A DNA stretch of 64,000 nt, taken from NCBI RefSeq assembly GCF_007748035.1, contig NZ_CP036278.1, positions 1,674,001 to 1,738,000 of the forward strand. The letters run 5' to 3'. Each line of letters begins with the position of its first letter. Position 1 is the stretch's first letter. The position numbers were made by a program, and so were the translations under genes. Source of the stretch: Aeoliella mucimassa. GTDB taxonomy: Bacteria > Planctomycetota > Planctomycetia > Pirellulales > Lacipirellulaceae. A model generated the notes under the pieces. It was given only the letters and a program-made list of their open reading frames with translations, had not been told where the DNA came from and did no database searches. Shown piece by piece: positions 36,891 to 45,696 of the stretch.

Positions 36891-39242
36891 TTACTCGGCA
36901 GTCACAAAGCGGCGCTGTTGAAACGCAGGGCTTTCGATCACTGCCAGAATGAGGGTTTGCATTTTGTCGCCGTCGTCGAGTGCTCGGCGACAGATTTCGC
37001 GCAAAGTGCATTCGTCGTAATATTCTAATCCACGGCCAAGGCCATAGGTTAGTAGTTTTTCGGCCAGGCAGCGGCGAAACGCATCAGGCTGGGCCGCCAG
37101 TAGCGACCGCAGATCGGCGACGCCGGCAATTTTGTCGCCCGAAGGCAACTCGCCTGCCGAATTAATCGGGCCAGTGTTATCCTCGGTGCGCCAGCGGCCG
37201 ACCATGTCGTAGTTTTCGAGGGCCAACCCGAGCGGGTCCATTTTCTGGTGGCACACCGCGCACGAAGGCTCTGCGCGATGCAGTTCCATTTGTTCGCGAA
37301 CCGAGAGGGGACGCTTGCTACGCTCGGCGACCACTTCCAGGCTGGTGATGCCTGGCGGCGGGGCCGGCGGCGGTTCGGCCAGCAGTTCGCTGAGCACCCA
37401 CTTGCCCCGTTTAACTGGCGACGTGCGATCGGGATTCGAGGTCGAGGCCAGCACGCCCGCCATGGTAAGCACCCCACCACGCACGCCAGGGTAGGGGGCA
37501 AGCTCGGCCAGCGAGACCCGGCGGAACTGATCGCCTTCGATGCCTGCGATGCCGTAGTGCGTGGCAAGTCGCTGGTTCAAGTAAGTGAAGTTGGCGTCGA
37601 TCAACGTTGTGAGCGGCAAGTTCTGTCGCACCACGTCGGCGAACACCAGGTTGGCTTCGCGGGTCATCGCTTCGCGAAGCTCGGCGTCGAAGCCATCGAA
37701 CTGCGACTCGTCCGGTTCCAGGTCGGCTAGCAATCGCGTGCCGAGCCATTGGCCGGCAAAGTTGGTCGTGAACTGTTCGCTCCGACGATCGCGAAGCAAG
37801 CGGGCGACTTCGGCGGGTAGCTCCGCCCGTAAACGCCCTTCGCTGGCGAGTCGCAGCAGCGTGGCATCGGGAGTCGAACTCCAGAGGAAGTAGCTAAGCC
37901 GCGCGGCCAGTTCGTACTCGTCGACCTCGTAGCCGGCTTCTCCTTGAGCGTCGCTTCGTGGAGCTTCGTCGACGTTGCCAATGTACAAGAATCGCGGCGA
38001 AACCAGCATCACCTGCAGAGCCACTTGCATCGCTTGCTGGTAGCTATCGCCCGCCTGACGGCGACTATCGACGAGCGTGATCAGGCGGTTGAGTTCGTCG
38101 GCCGGCGCCGGACGGCGAAACGCGGCCAGCATGAAGTCAGACAGCGTCTGAGCCACTGGGGTGCGCCAGGCATGCTCGTCGCGCCAGTCTGTTGGTGAAG
38201 GCTCGGCAGCAAACCACCGTTCGTAAGCGGAGGGTAGCTCGCCAAACGCAACCGGCAGTGGGCCGATCACTTCGAAGCGTTCGACATACAAATTGCGATC
38301 GCCCTTGGTGGCTTCGTCGTAGAAGTCGTTGCGGAACGCGACGCCAAGTCGCAAGTTGCCTGCTTCGGTATCGATGGCAAACGCAATCTGCTCCGACTCT
38401 TCCTGTGTGGCGTAAACCTCCACGGTTTGCACTGGCTGGCCATCGACCATCAGCGACATCTTGACTGGTTCGTCTCCCGCCTGACTCGCAGAGACCTTCG
38501 CCCGCAACCAGTAGCGGCCCGGTTGGTTGAAGTGGTACACAAACTCGACTGAGCCGACAGTCGACAGTGTGCGACTCTCTTCGCCGTCGAACTGTCCCCC
38601 TTCCCATTTGTCCTTGGGAATCCGCTCGACCCCTGTTTCGACCGATTCCGGAGTCGGAATCGCCAAGCGTGAGATGTCGCGGGCCGCTTCCAGGTACTTT
38701 TCGAGCAGCACCGGATTCACGGTCAGCACATCGGCGTTGTTATCGAAACCGTAGGCGAGCACGTCGGGGGGGAAGGTCTTGCTCGGTTCGAAATCGACCC
38801 CCAGCAAGTCGCGAATCGTATTGCGATACTGATCGCGATTCAGTCGGCGGAGCGTGATCCAACCAGGATCTTGCGGAGTATTGCAGTTGAGTTGATTGAG
38901 TCGAGTGTTGATCCATTCGGCCAGTTGTGTCCGCTCTTCGGCAGTCGGGGCTTCGTAGTCTTCCGGCGGCATCGAACCATTCGACACCCGCGCGAGTACC
39001 TTCTGCCAGTCGGCGCGATCCTTTTGAAACTGATCGGCCCCTTGGATTTCGTCGAGGGCGATGCCGCCGTCGGCCGACTCGCCGGAGTGGCAATCGTAGC
39101 AATACTGCTCGAGCATCGGCTGGGCCAGGTGACGGAAGTCGGCGACTGGTTGCAGCGACTCGTCGGCAAACGCAAACGAAGAGCTAACACTGGTTGCGAC
39201 CAGCGCAAGCACGAAACGGAATGATGGAATCAGGCGGGGCAT
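36891..39242 (-). CDS. DUF1592/DUF1588/DUF1585 planctomycete cytochrome-type protein
   Basis: A 783-residue exported protein of the PSCyt class. A signal peptide (VLALVATSVSSSFAFA) precedes a c-type heme motif CYDCH at 48-52. Next come the DUF1587-like part (ALDEIQGADQFQKDRADW, TLRRLNRDQYRNTIRDLLGVD), a carbohydrate-binding-like insert (about 210-330), DUF1595/DUF1592 (FMLAAFRRPAPADELNRL, YELAARLSYFLWSSTPD), DUF1588 with a second heme motif CAVCH near 660 (MDPLGLALENYD), and DUF1585 (LLTYGLGRGLEYYDE). These proteins are thought to act in electron transfer linked to polysaccharide breakdown, but no reaction is proven. It heads the run DUF1592, GH43, DUF1552, acyl-CoA dehydrogenase. Confidence 0.93.
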   Translation of the reverse strand: MPRLIPSFRFVLALVATSVSSSFAFADESLQPVADFRHLAQPMLEQYCYDCHSGESADGGIALDEIQGADQFQKDRADWQKVLARVSNGSMPPEDYEAPTAEERTQLAEWINTRLNQLNCNTPQDPGWITLRRLNRDQYRNTIRDLLGVDFEPSKTFPPDVLAYGFDNNADVLTVNPVLLEKYLEAARDISRLAIPTPESVETGVERIPKDKWEGGQFDGEESRTLSTVGSVEFVYHFNQPGRYWLRAKVSASQAGDEPVKMSLMVDGQPVQTVEVYATQEESEQIAFAIDTEAGNLRLGVAFRNDFYDEATKGDRNLYVERFEVIGPLPVAFGELPSAYERWFAAEPSPTDWRDEHAWRTPVAQTLSDFMLAAFRRPAPADELNRLITLVDSRRQAGDSYQQAMQVALQVMLVSPRFLYIGNVDEAPRSDAQGEAGYEVDEYELAARLSYFLWSSTPDATLLRLASEGRLRAELPAEVARLLRDRRSEQFTTNFAGQWLGTRLLADLEPDESQFDGFDAELREAMTREANLVFADVVRQNLPLTTLIDANFTYLNQRLATHYGIAGIEGDQFRRVSLAELAPYPGVRGGVLTMAGVLASTSNPDRTSPVKRGKWVLSELLAEPPPAPPPGITSLEVVAERSKRPLSVREQMELHRAEPSCAVCHQKMDPLGLALENYDMVGRWRTEDNTGPINSAGELPSGDKIAGVADLRSLLAAQPDAFRRCLAEKLLTYGLGRGLEYYDECTLREICRRALDDGDKMQTLILAVIESPAFQQRRFVTAE

Positions 39243-39459
39243 GACGGTCGCTTGGCGGAGGGAGGGAACAATAGCGACTTCGGTGGGATTTGTGCGTATT
39301 ATACCCGTGCTGCAGCGAATTGCACGCTCAACTTGTCATCGCGAAGCGATTAATCTTCTCAGAGGATACGAGGTGTCGTATCTGCGCACATTTCTCGATG
39401 TTTTGCGAGCGCATCGCGGCCCCTGCCGTAAGATAGGTAGTTTGCATCCCACTGCAGAA

Positions 39460-40515
39460 CTACTTCGCAGAATCTGCGGAGCCAAATACGGCGGATCTCA
39501 GGTCGCTGCAAGCGGTTGCCATGGCGGCCGAAGTCGGCAGCGAGTTCAGCGTGTCCTTAGTGGGGGCACTGCTGGCGGCCGACGAATCGAGGCCGTTGCC
39601 TTCAGTCAGAGATTCTTCATCCAGCTCACGACAGATTAGTCCATCGTGCATGTAGGTCCGGTCTCGCCCGCTCCGCTTGGCTAGGTAGAGAGCCTCGTCG
39701 GCGCGGGCGATCAGGTGATCGAGTTCTTCGCCAGGTTGAATGGTTGCCAAACCGCCGCTAACGGTGATGTTGCGCTTCAGGTGGGCGAACAGGTCGGAAA
39801 GTTGGGTGAATCCCTCGCGGGCCTTATTGGCCGCGCACTGCGCTTCGTCGAGCGAGGAGTGGGGCAGGATCACTGCGAACTCTTCGCCGCCGTAGCGGGC
39901 GACGAAGTCGTGCCGGCGGAGCGACGCGCGAAGCACGCCTCCCATGCCGGCCAGTACTTCGTCGCCGGTCTGGTGTCCGAAGTCGTCGTTGATCGCCTTG
40001 AAGTGGTCGACGTCGATCATCAGTAGCGAGAACGGGGTGCCAAGCTTGCGATAATCGCGCAATCGGTTCGCCATTTGGTCGTCGAGTGCACGGCGGTTGG
40101 GGAGCTTGGTCAGGGGATCGGTCAGCGCACTGGTCATGTGCGATTCGATTTCGCGTGCCTGATCGGCGATTTGTTGCTCGGCCTGATGCAACTCGGTTTG
40201 TAGTTGCCGGTTCGCGGCCAGAATCTCGCCGACGACGCCGGCCACCAGATCAGTCGTTGGATTGTGCCGACCGCCGGGGGACTCTTGGAGTCGCGACTCC
40301 ATTTTCTCGAAGCGATCCCGATGATCCGATACGCTGGTGCCAATTTTCTGAGTCAAGCGATGCAGTTCGAGAGCCACTGAGCGAGTCCGCCGAAGATCGG
40401 CGTTGCGACTATCGGTGCTGGAGCTACGAAGCCAGACACCAATGGCGATGCCGATGGCCATCTGCACTAAGCCCAGTAGGCAACCAGCTAATACGAAAAG
40501 CAAAGTGGAGCTCAT
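39460..40515 (-). CDS. Membrane diguanylate cyclase (GGDEF)
   Basis: The protein makes cyclic-di-GMP from two GTP. One N-terminal membrane helix (TLLFVLAGCLLGLVQMAIGIAIGVWL) is followed by a helical linker and a GGDEF domain: LTDPLTKLPNRRALDD, MIDVDHFKAINDDFGHQTGDEVL, and the active loop YGGEEF. The product-inhibition site RxxD is kept as RRHD, five residues before GGEEF. A 55-residue Ser/Ala-rich tail follows the domain. The ATG at 40515 begins right at the helix; the frame stays open to 40698, but no Shine-Dalgarno box marks either start. It is predicted to be active and feedback-inhibited. Confidence 0.93.
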   Translation of the reverse strand: MSSTLLFVLAGCLLGLVQMAIGIAIGVWLRSSSTDSRNADLRRTRSVALELHRLTQKIGTSVSDHRDRFEKMESRLQESPGGRHNPTTDLVAGVVGEILAANRQLQTELHQAEQQIADQAREIESHMTSALTDPLTKLPNRRALDDQMANRLRDYRKLGTPFSLLMIDVDHFKAINDDFGHQTGDEVLAGMGGVLRASLRRHDFVARYGGEEFAVILPHSSLDEAQCAANKAREGFTQLSDLFAHLKRNITVSGGLATIQPGEELDHLIARADEALYLAKRSGRDRTYMHDGLICRELDEESLTEGNGLDSSAASSAPTKDTLNSLPTSAAMATACSDLRSAVFGSADSAK

Positions 40516-40684
40516 GAGAAAGCTAGCGAGGGTAGGAAGCGACACGGGAATAAAAGCATAAATTGCATGAATACTTTCCAAGGTTAGTCCACCCAGCACA
40601 TGGCCGCGGAGATCGTGCGGGGGGAATGTGGTTACCCTCGGCTGGTACCCGTTTTTCATGCGGGTTATGGCGATTCTTCCGGCT

Positions 40685-40706
40685 AGTCCCCCACGCAAAG
40701 GGGACT
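40685..40706. other. Perfect 7-bp inverted repeat in the divergent promoter region
   Basis: AGTCCCC and GGGGACT are separated by 8 bases, between the divergent cyclase and metF genes. It could be an operator or a leader hairpin of metF; no T-run follows. Confidence 0.35.
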
Positions 40707-40787
40707 CACGTGTGGTAAACTACTCGCCGGTGGCCACGATGGCCGACTGACGAACCATCCTCGATCTGGAACCTATTGCCTACTTCT

Positions 40788-41663
40788 ATGTCATTAGCCG
40801 ACATCTACTCTACTGATCAGCCCGGCTTGTCGTTCGAGCTGTTTCCGCCCAAAACCGAAGCTGGCGAAGAAGCCTTGCTGAAGCATGTGCAGCGCCTGCT
40901 CGAATTCTCGCCTGGCTATATCACCTGCACGTATGGGGCGGGGGGATCGACCCAGAACAAGACGCTCGACATCATTGGCCGCGTGCACGAGATGAGTGGT
41001 CTGCCAGTGGCTACCCACCTGACCTGCGTCGGTAGCACCGCCGAGCAGTTAGGCGAGTACCTGACCGAAGCCCGCAAGCGCGGAGTCGACAACGTCGTCG
41101 CCTTGCGAGGCGACCCACCGAAGGGGGAGGACTCGTTCACCGCGGTCGAAGGTGGTTTCAAGTACGCGAACGAACTGGTGGAGTATATCCGCCGAGACTT
41201 CAGCGACATGGGGATCGCGGTAGCTGGCTACCCTGAGAAGCACGTGGAAGCCCCCAGCTTGGATGTCGACCTCGAGAACTTGAAGCGTAAGGTCGACGCG
41301 GGGGCCGACGTGGTGGTGACCCAGTTGTTCTACGTGAACGACGACTTCTTTGCGTTCCGCGACCGCTGCGTCGCGCTCGGCATCAACGTGCCGATCGTGC
41401 CGGGGTTGCTGCCGGTGACGAACTTCGCTCAGATCAAGCGGATTACTTCGCTGTGCGGTGCCAAATTGCCAGGCGAGTTTGTCTCGGCCCTTGAAGCCGC
41501 CGGCGACGAAAGCGACACCCAGTTCCAAGTGGGGGTCGACTTCGCTACGCAGCAAATGGCTCAGTTGCTCGAAGCTGGGGTGCCAGGCGTGCACCTGTAC
41601 GTGCTTAACAAGTCGGAAGCCGCTAGCGGCGTGCTCGAGAACCTGGGCTGGAAGGCCAACTAG
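40788..41663 (+). CDS. metF: Methylenetetrahydrofolate reductase
   Basis: The enzyme reduces 5,10-methylene- to 5,10-methyl-tetrahydrofolate with an FAD cofactor, supplying methyl groups for methionine synthesis. The family blocks are seen in order: LSFELFPPKTEAGEE, YITCTYGAGGSTQ, ATHLTCVGST, VVALRGDPPKGE, VAGYPEKHVEA, GADVVVTQLFYVNDDFFAFRD, and VPGLLPVTNFAQIKR. The length of 292 residues is normal. A TTG at 40776 with a GGAA box upstream is a second possible start. It is a single plus-strand gene between two minus-strand units. Confidence 0.96.
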   Translation: MSLADIYSTDQPGLSFELFPPKTEAGEEALLKHVQRLLEFSPGYITCTYGAGGSTQNKTLDIIGRVHEMSGLPVATHLTCVGSTAEQLGEYLTEARKRGVDNVVALRGDPPKGEDSFTAVEGGFKYANELVEYIRRDFSDMGIAVAGYPEKHVEAPSLDVDLENLKRKVDAGADVVVTQLFYVNDDFFAFRDRCVALGINVPIVPGLLPVTNFAQIKRITSLCGAKLPGEFVSALEAAGDESDTQFQVGVDFATQQMAQLLEAGVPGVHLYVLNKSEAASGVLENLGWKAN

Positions 41664-41674
41664 GGCTCGGCCAT

Positions 41675-42259
41675 TTACTCCTCGGCTGGTTCTTCCACGT
41701 CGGGTTCCTCGTAATCCGCTTCTTCGTCCATGAATGGATCGACCGCTTGGTCGTCGCCGATGGTGCCGCCCTGCGCTTCGACCTGCTTCAATACGTAGTC
41801 GATCGCGGAGTGGTCGAGATCCTCCTCGTTGGAGAATTGCAGCATGAAAAAACTTTCATCCTTGAGCTCAACGATCAGTGAGGAGTCTTCAGCCCAGGTG
41901 TCACTGAAGTAGGGGGTCACGCTTTCGATATCAGCGTAGTCGGCTTCCAGCACATAGAGTTCACCATCCTCTTCGCCCTGATGATACGAGATTACCCGCT
42001 GGTTGGTGACCAAGCTGCCATCTTCGTTCCAACTCCAGAGTCCAGCGCTGTAGAAGAAGAGGATCGACTCATCGGGGCGGATCGTGACCGCCTGGTCGAT
42101 CGCTTTGCGGGCGGGGCTGCTCAGCTTGTTGCCCACGACCACCATGGTATCGGGCATGGCCCCCGATTCGAGCATGGTGCCGAGCCAGACGAAGAAACCC
42201 AGCACGGAGACCATGCATACGGCAGCGACGATACCTACAACAATCAGTACCTTCTTCAT
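41675..42259 (-). CDS. Small membrane-anchored protein with acidic tail
   Basis: A 194-residue protein with one N-terminal membrane helix (VLIVVGIVAAVCMVSVLGFFVWLG). The outer part has about eight short strands with ESILFFYSAGLWSWNEDGSLVTNQRVISYHQ (span), a pattern like a pleckstrin-homology or DUF304-like fold, and ends in an acidic tail (DEEADYEEPDVEEPAEE). No catalytic motif is visible. A GGGGGAA box precedes the ATG. It lies 115 bases downstream of the VWA gene on the same strand and may belong to its transcript. Family not recognised. Confidence 0.65.
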   Translation of the reverse strand: MKKVLIVVGIVAAVCMVSVLGFFVWLGTMLESGAMPDTMVVVGNKLSSPARKAIDQAVTIRPDESILFFYSAGLWSWNEDGSLVTNQRVISYHQGEEDGELYVLEADYADIESVTPYFSDTWAEDSSLIVELKDESFFMLQFSNEEDLDHSAIDYVLKQVEAQGGTIGDDQAVDPFMDEEADYEEPDVEEPAEE

Positions 42260-42374
42260 CGTTCCCCCACCCCTCGGCGATTAGATTGAGACCATTGCTC
42301 CGACCAAATGTCAGTGCTTACAGCATAGCAGAGCAGCTGTGTTGGTGGGATCGACCTTGGGGAACTCCGGCGAA

Positions 42375-44387
42375 CTACAGCTTGGGAACTGGTCGACTGG
42401 GCTTTTTGGGGGGGACGTTCGGCATCCGCTCCGGCTGCGGATTGTTGTTGTTATTGTTTTGATTCTCGCGACGGGCGACGACGTTGGTGAACGTCTCGTT
42501 CCATTGCCAGCCGAAGGGAGTTTCGAGCTCTTTCGACGCTAGATAAGCCCAGGGAGTCTCTTCGTGTTCTGCGACGACCCGCTCGAGATACATGCGGGCG
42601 AGGTCGGCCTCGTTGGATAGCACGCTGCCGGTTGAGACCTCGTCGGATGGCATCAATACCCAGGTGTCGTTGCGAGGGTTTTTGAACTTCATCCCTTGCT
42701 TGGCCATGGCCAGCATCGTGTTGTATCCCTCGGTCCGAACCTTCGCGGCCAGCGTGCGCCCCATCGCCAGATCGAACCCGGCCTTCCAGCGAGGTTCGGA
42801 GATTTTGTCGCGATCCGACTCGCCGCGCTTCATCATGGTGGTCAGCTGTTGCAGTTTGGGCTCTAGCTTGGCGGCCGCTCGTTGGGCGAGCGTCAGGTCG
42901 CGGGCCAGTTCGGCTTCGTCGTATTTCGGGAACCGTAGCCGGATGTCCTCCATCTGTTCGGTCCAACTCAAGGTGGCCGCCTGCACGAGTGAGGCCTTGG
43001 CCGAGTTCTTTGCCAGACGCCGCTTGTATTCATCGACACTCACGTAGTCGGGGCGGTAGCGACGCATGATGAGCGGGTCGAAGAACATCGCAATGTGCGT
43101 GGCCATCGCCTCGGTCTGCCTGCGGCTCACGTGCCCTTCGCGACGGTTCGGGTGCACCGAGAAGTAGATGCCACCGGTTTCGTAGGTGATGCGCGATAGC
43201 CCGAACGGTCCAAAGCCCGATTCCAAGCGTTCGTCTTCGTCGTTCCGCCCAAAGTAGCGGAGCTGAACCCGCTCGGCCATCAGCGATTCGGGGCCTTGAT
43301 CAACCGGCACGTACTGCGGGCTTTGATCGTAGCTGGGATCGGGGTCGACATACTTCACAAACGCTTCCCGGCGACCAAACGGAGCGGGCACGCCGACCAC
43401 GTACACCGGAATCACGCTTTTTTTGCAGAGGTCGACCGCCGCATCGAGGTACTGATAGTCGTTGCCTGCTTCGTCGGTGAACACTACTATCATCACGTTG
43501 CGTTGCGGCGACTTCGTGCGGTAGCGACGGAACTGGTTGGCCACTTTGCCGATGGCCGAGAACACGTTCTCTTGGCCAGTCGCCGCGTTCTGATCGCTGT
43601 AGATCAATGCTGCCTTCTCTTCGATCGCTTGCATGGCTTGCTGCACGTCGCTCAGCGAGGAGGTCGGCTGCTTGGTGTGGATCGTCACGTTTGCTTCGAA
43701 CGAGGCGACGGCCGTCAGCAGCGGCGCTTCATCGTCGTTGCGTTTAAAGGCCTCGTTGCCGGAGTCTTCGATGATGCCGAGTTCTTCGTAGATGCGTTGG
43801 AACCGCTGGGCGATTTCTTCCCGCTGCGGTTGCAAGCTGCCCGACTCGTCGAACAACCAGATCACTAGCGTGGGGCGCTGTTCAAGCGACAGGAGAATCT
43901 CGTTCGTAATCCGATCGACGGCTCCCGAGGCGGCGGTGGTGCCGACGTTGCCAGAGCCTTTCACCAGCATGCGATCATCGATCGTCGGAGCGGTAGTCAG
44001 GGTGAAGTCGGCATCCATCGCCGGCAGCTCGCCGGTGAAAGCTTGCGGCTCGTACTCGGTGAGCACTTCCGAAAAATCGGCCCGCTCTGGAGCGGCAGCG
44101 GCCGCGTCGGCCATGGCATCGTCGCCCAGAGTGCCGATGTCGGCCGGATCGAATTCGGTGAACTCCACCTCGGTGATCGGAGGCAAATCCTCGACTTCCG
44201 GCGGGGCGGTGCTCAGCAGAAAGTCGTCCTGCACCGGAATCAGGTAGGCGAGCGTGGCCAGCAGAATCAGGACCGCCAGGTGCAGCACCAGACTTACCAG
44301 CCACGAAATGGTCTCGCGGTCGATCGGCAGTTCTTCGCCGCCGGTCAAGTCGATCCACCAGGTTTTGAGGCTCTGAACCAGATTCAT
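42375..44387 (-). CDS. Membrane-anchored von Willebrand factor A domain protein
   Basis: A 670-residue protein. One membrane helix (WLVSLVLHLAVLILLATLAYLIP, about 29-51) is followed by an acidic, alanine-rich linker and then a VWA domain from about residue 170. The metal-ion site is seen as WLFDESGSL (DxSGS form) with the later aspartate in VVFTDEAGND. After it there is a long helical region (SWTEQMEDIRLRFPKYDEAELARDLTLAQ, span) and an Asn-rich stretch with a Pro/Lys-rich tail. Such proteins usually bind other proteins at the envelope. It is divergent from the hydrolase gene. The partner is not evident. Confidence 0.83.
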   Translation of the reverse strand: MNLVQSLKTWWIDLTGGEELPIDRETISWLVSLVLHLAVLILLATLAYLIPVQDDFLLSTAPPEVEDLPPITEVEFTEFDPADIGTLGDDAMADAAAAAPERADFSEVLTEYEPQAFTGELPAMDADFTLTTAPTIDDRMLVKGSGNVGTTAASGAVDRITNEILLSLEQRPTLVIWLFDESGSLQPQREEIAQRFQRIYEELGIIEDSGNEAFKRNDDEAPLLTAVASFEANVTIHTKQPTSSLSDVQQAMQAIEEKAALIYSDQNAATGQENVFSAIGKVANQFRRYRTKSPQRNVMIVVFTDEAGNDYQYLDAAVDLCKKSVIPVYVVGVPAPFGRREAFVKYVDPDPSYDQSPQYVPVDQGPESLMAERVQLRYFGRNDEDERLESGFGPFGLSRITYETGGIYFSVHPNRREGHVSRRQTEAMATHIAMFFDPLIMRRYRPDYVSVDEYKRRLAKNSAKASLVQAATLSWTEQMEDIRLRFPKYDEAELARDLTLAQRAAAKLEPKLQQLTTMMKRGESDRDKISEPRWKAGFDLAMGRTLAAKVRTEGYNTMLAMAKQGMKFKNPRNDTWVLMPSDEVSTGSVLSNEADLARMYLERVVAEHEETPWAYLASKELETPFGWQWNETFTNVVARRENQNNNNNNPQPERMPNVPPKKPSRPVPKL

Positions 44388-44557
44388 AGACGAGTATTAC
44401 GTGGCGAGTGTCGGTGGTTGCGGCTGACAACCTGAATCGGACGCCGATGTCTTTAATAATACCAACTTTGTAGAAATTTGCGAAATTGCCAAGCCATTTT
44501 GGCGGATACTTCTCCCCGGCCAGATGGCACAATTCCTGTCCCACTTCCGGGCAGGGC

Positions 44558-44566
44558 TGCTATAAT
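44558..44566 (+). promoter_or_regulatory. Extended -10 promoter candidate
   Basis: TGCTATAAT combines the extended TG motif with a consensus -10 hexamer about 95 bases upstream of the hydrolase ATG at 44661. No good -35 hexamer is visible, as is common for extended -10 promoters. Confidence 0.4.
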
Positions 44567-44660
44567 AAACGGTAGTTCCCGCACATTTTCTTCCCGATCC
44601 GGCTCCAGATGGGCCATGTTCACTAATCTTTTTGTCTCGCAGCTACGGAACGAGAATTCG

Positions 44661-45623
44661 ATGTCTTCAGCCGTCCGATTGTCATTTCTTGCAGTAATTC
44701 TTGGTCTCAGCCAACTGTCGTTTGTCGAATCGGCCATGGCTCAGAAAAAAGACGTGCCTGAGCCCAAGGACGTGACCTTCGAAACGAAAGATGGCGTGCA
44801 GATAGCGGCCACCTACTACAAGAGCACCGCAGGCAAAGATGCCACGCCGGTGATCTTGCTGGCCGATCTCAAGGATTCGCGAGCGGTGTACGACCAACTC
44901 GCTCGCCGGTTGCAAACGCCGCAGACGAGTGAAGATGGTGCCGAAGGCGTGCAGCACGAGTCGTTCGCCGTGTTGGCTGTCGATCTTCGTGGTCACGGCG
45001 ACAGCACCAAGCAGCGCGGCCGCAACGGCGCGGTCCGCGAACTCGATGCCGCCAAGCTTCAGCGTAACGACTTCCTGGCAATGGCCGCCTACGATATGGA
45101 AGCGGTTCGCAAGTTCCTGGTCGATAAGAACGACGCTGGCGAACTGAATATCAATCGTTTGTCGATCGTCGGCGCCGGACTGGGTGCCTCGGTCGGAGTG
45201 ACCTGGACCGCAGTGGACTGGAGCGCCCCGCCGCTTGCGGTCGGTAAGCAAGGCCAGGACGTAAAGGGCTTGGTGCTGATCTCGCCGAAGTGGTCGTACA
45301 ACGGAATCCAGATGACCAAACCACTTCGTCACCCCGGAGTGCGCGAGCAAATTGCCTTCATGGTGATGTACGGGTCAGGGGACCGTTCGTACGTGTCGGA
45401 TGCGAAACGCATCGAGAAGCAGCTAGAACGCTATCATCCCAAGCCCGATTCGCTCCCCGAAGGCGAGCCTCACTCGTTGGCCATGATCGATCCCAGCACC
45501 AAGCTGCAGGGCACGCAGCTCCTCACCCAAGGTGGCGACAAAGCTTCGGATCTGATCGTCAAGTTCCTTACCGTGCATGTGGCGAAGAAGGACTTCGACT
45601 GGACCAAACGTGGCCGCGACTAG
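44661..45623 (+). CDS. Secreted alpha/beta-hydrolase-like protein
   Basis: A 320-residue exported protein with a signal peptide (LSFLAVILGLSQLSFVESAMA). The core resembles an alpha/beta hydrolase: VLAVDLRGHGDST (the strand and turn after the oxyanion region), and a nucleophile-elbow position IVGAGLGASVGV where the usual GxSxG reads GAGLGA. The serine expected at the elbow is therefore missing from the canonical place. A late region MVMYGSGDRSYV fits the aspartate loop, and a histidine in EPHSLAMI could complete a triad. The elbow difference means it may be catalytically inactive or use another residue. The ATG at 44661 is chosen because it starts the signal peptide; the frame is open from 44478. 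Confidence 0.78.
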   Translation: MSSAVRLSFLAVILGLSQLSFVESAMAQKKDVPEPKDVTFETKDGVQIAATYYKSTAGKDATPVILLADLKDSRAVYDQLARRLQTPQTSEDGAEGVQHESFAVLAVDLRGHGDSTKQRGRNGAVRELDAAKLQRNDFLAMAAYDMEAVRKFLVDKNDAGELNINRLSIVGAGLGASVGVTWTAVDWSAPPLAVGKQGQDVKGLVLISPKWSYNGIQMTKPLRHPGVREQIAFMVMYGSGDRSYVSDAKRIEKQLERYHPKPDSLPEGEPHSLAMIDPSTKLQGTQLLTQGGDKASDLIVKFLTVHVAKKDFDWTKRGRD

Positions 45624-45633
45624 TCCAAAGAAA

Positions 45634-45667
45634 AACGACACGCACAGCGATTGCCATGCGTGTCGTT
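45634..45667. terminator. Bidirectional terminator hairpin
   Basis: A perfect 11-bp stem (AACGACACGCA with TGCGTGTCGTT) and a 12-base loop lie between the converging hydrolase and LysM genes. It is preceded by an A-run and followed by a partly T-rich stretch, so it could serve both directions. Confidence 0.75.
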
Positions 45668-45696
45668 GATTTGCACATTTCTGATTATCAATCGGC

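Noticed and set aside
40699-40775. A SAM-type riboswitch upstream of metF
   Set aside because: Only a simple 7-bp hairpin is visible; none of the conserved cores of SAM riboswitches could be recognised.
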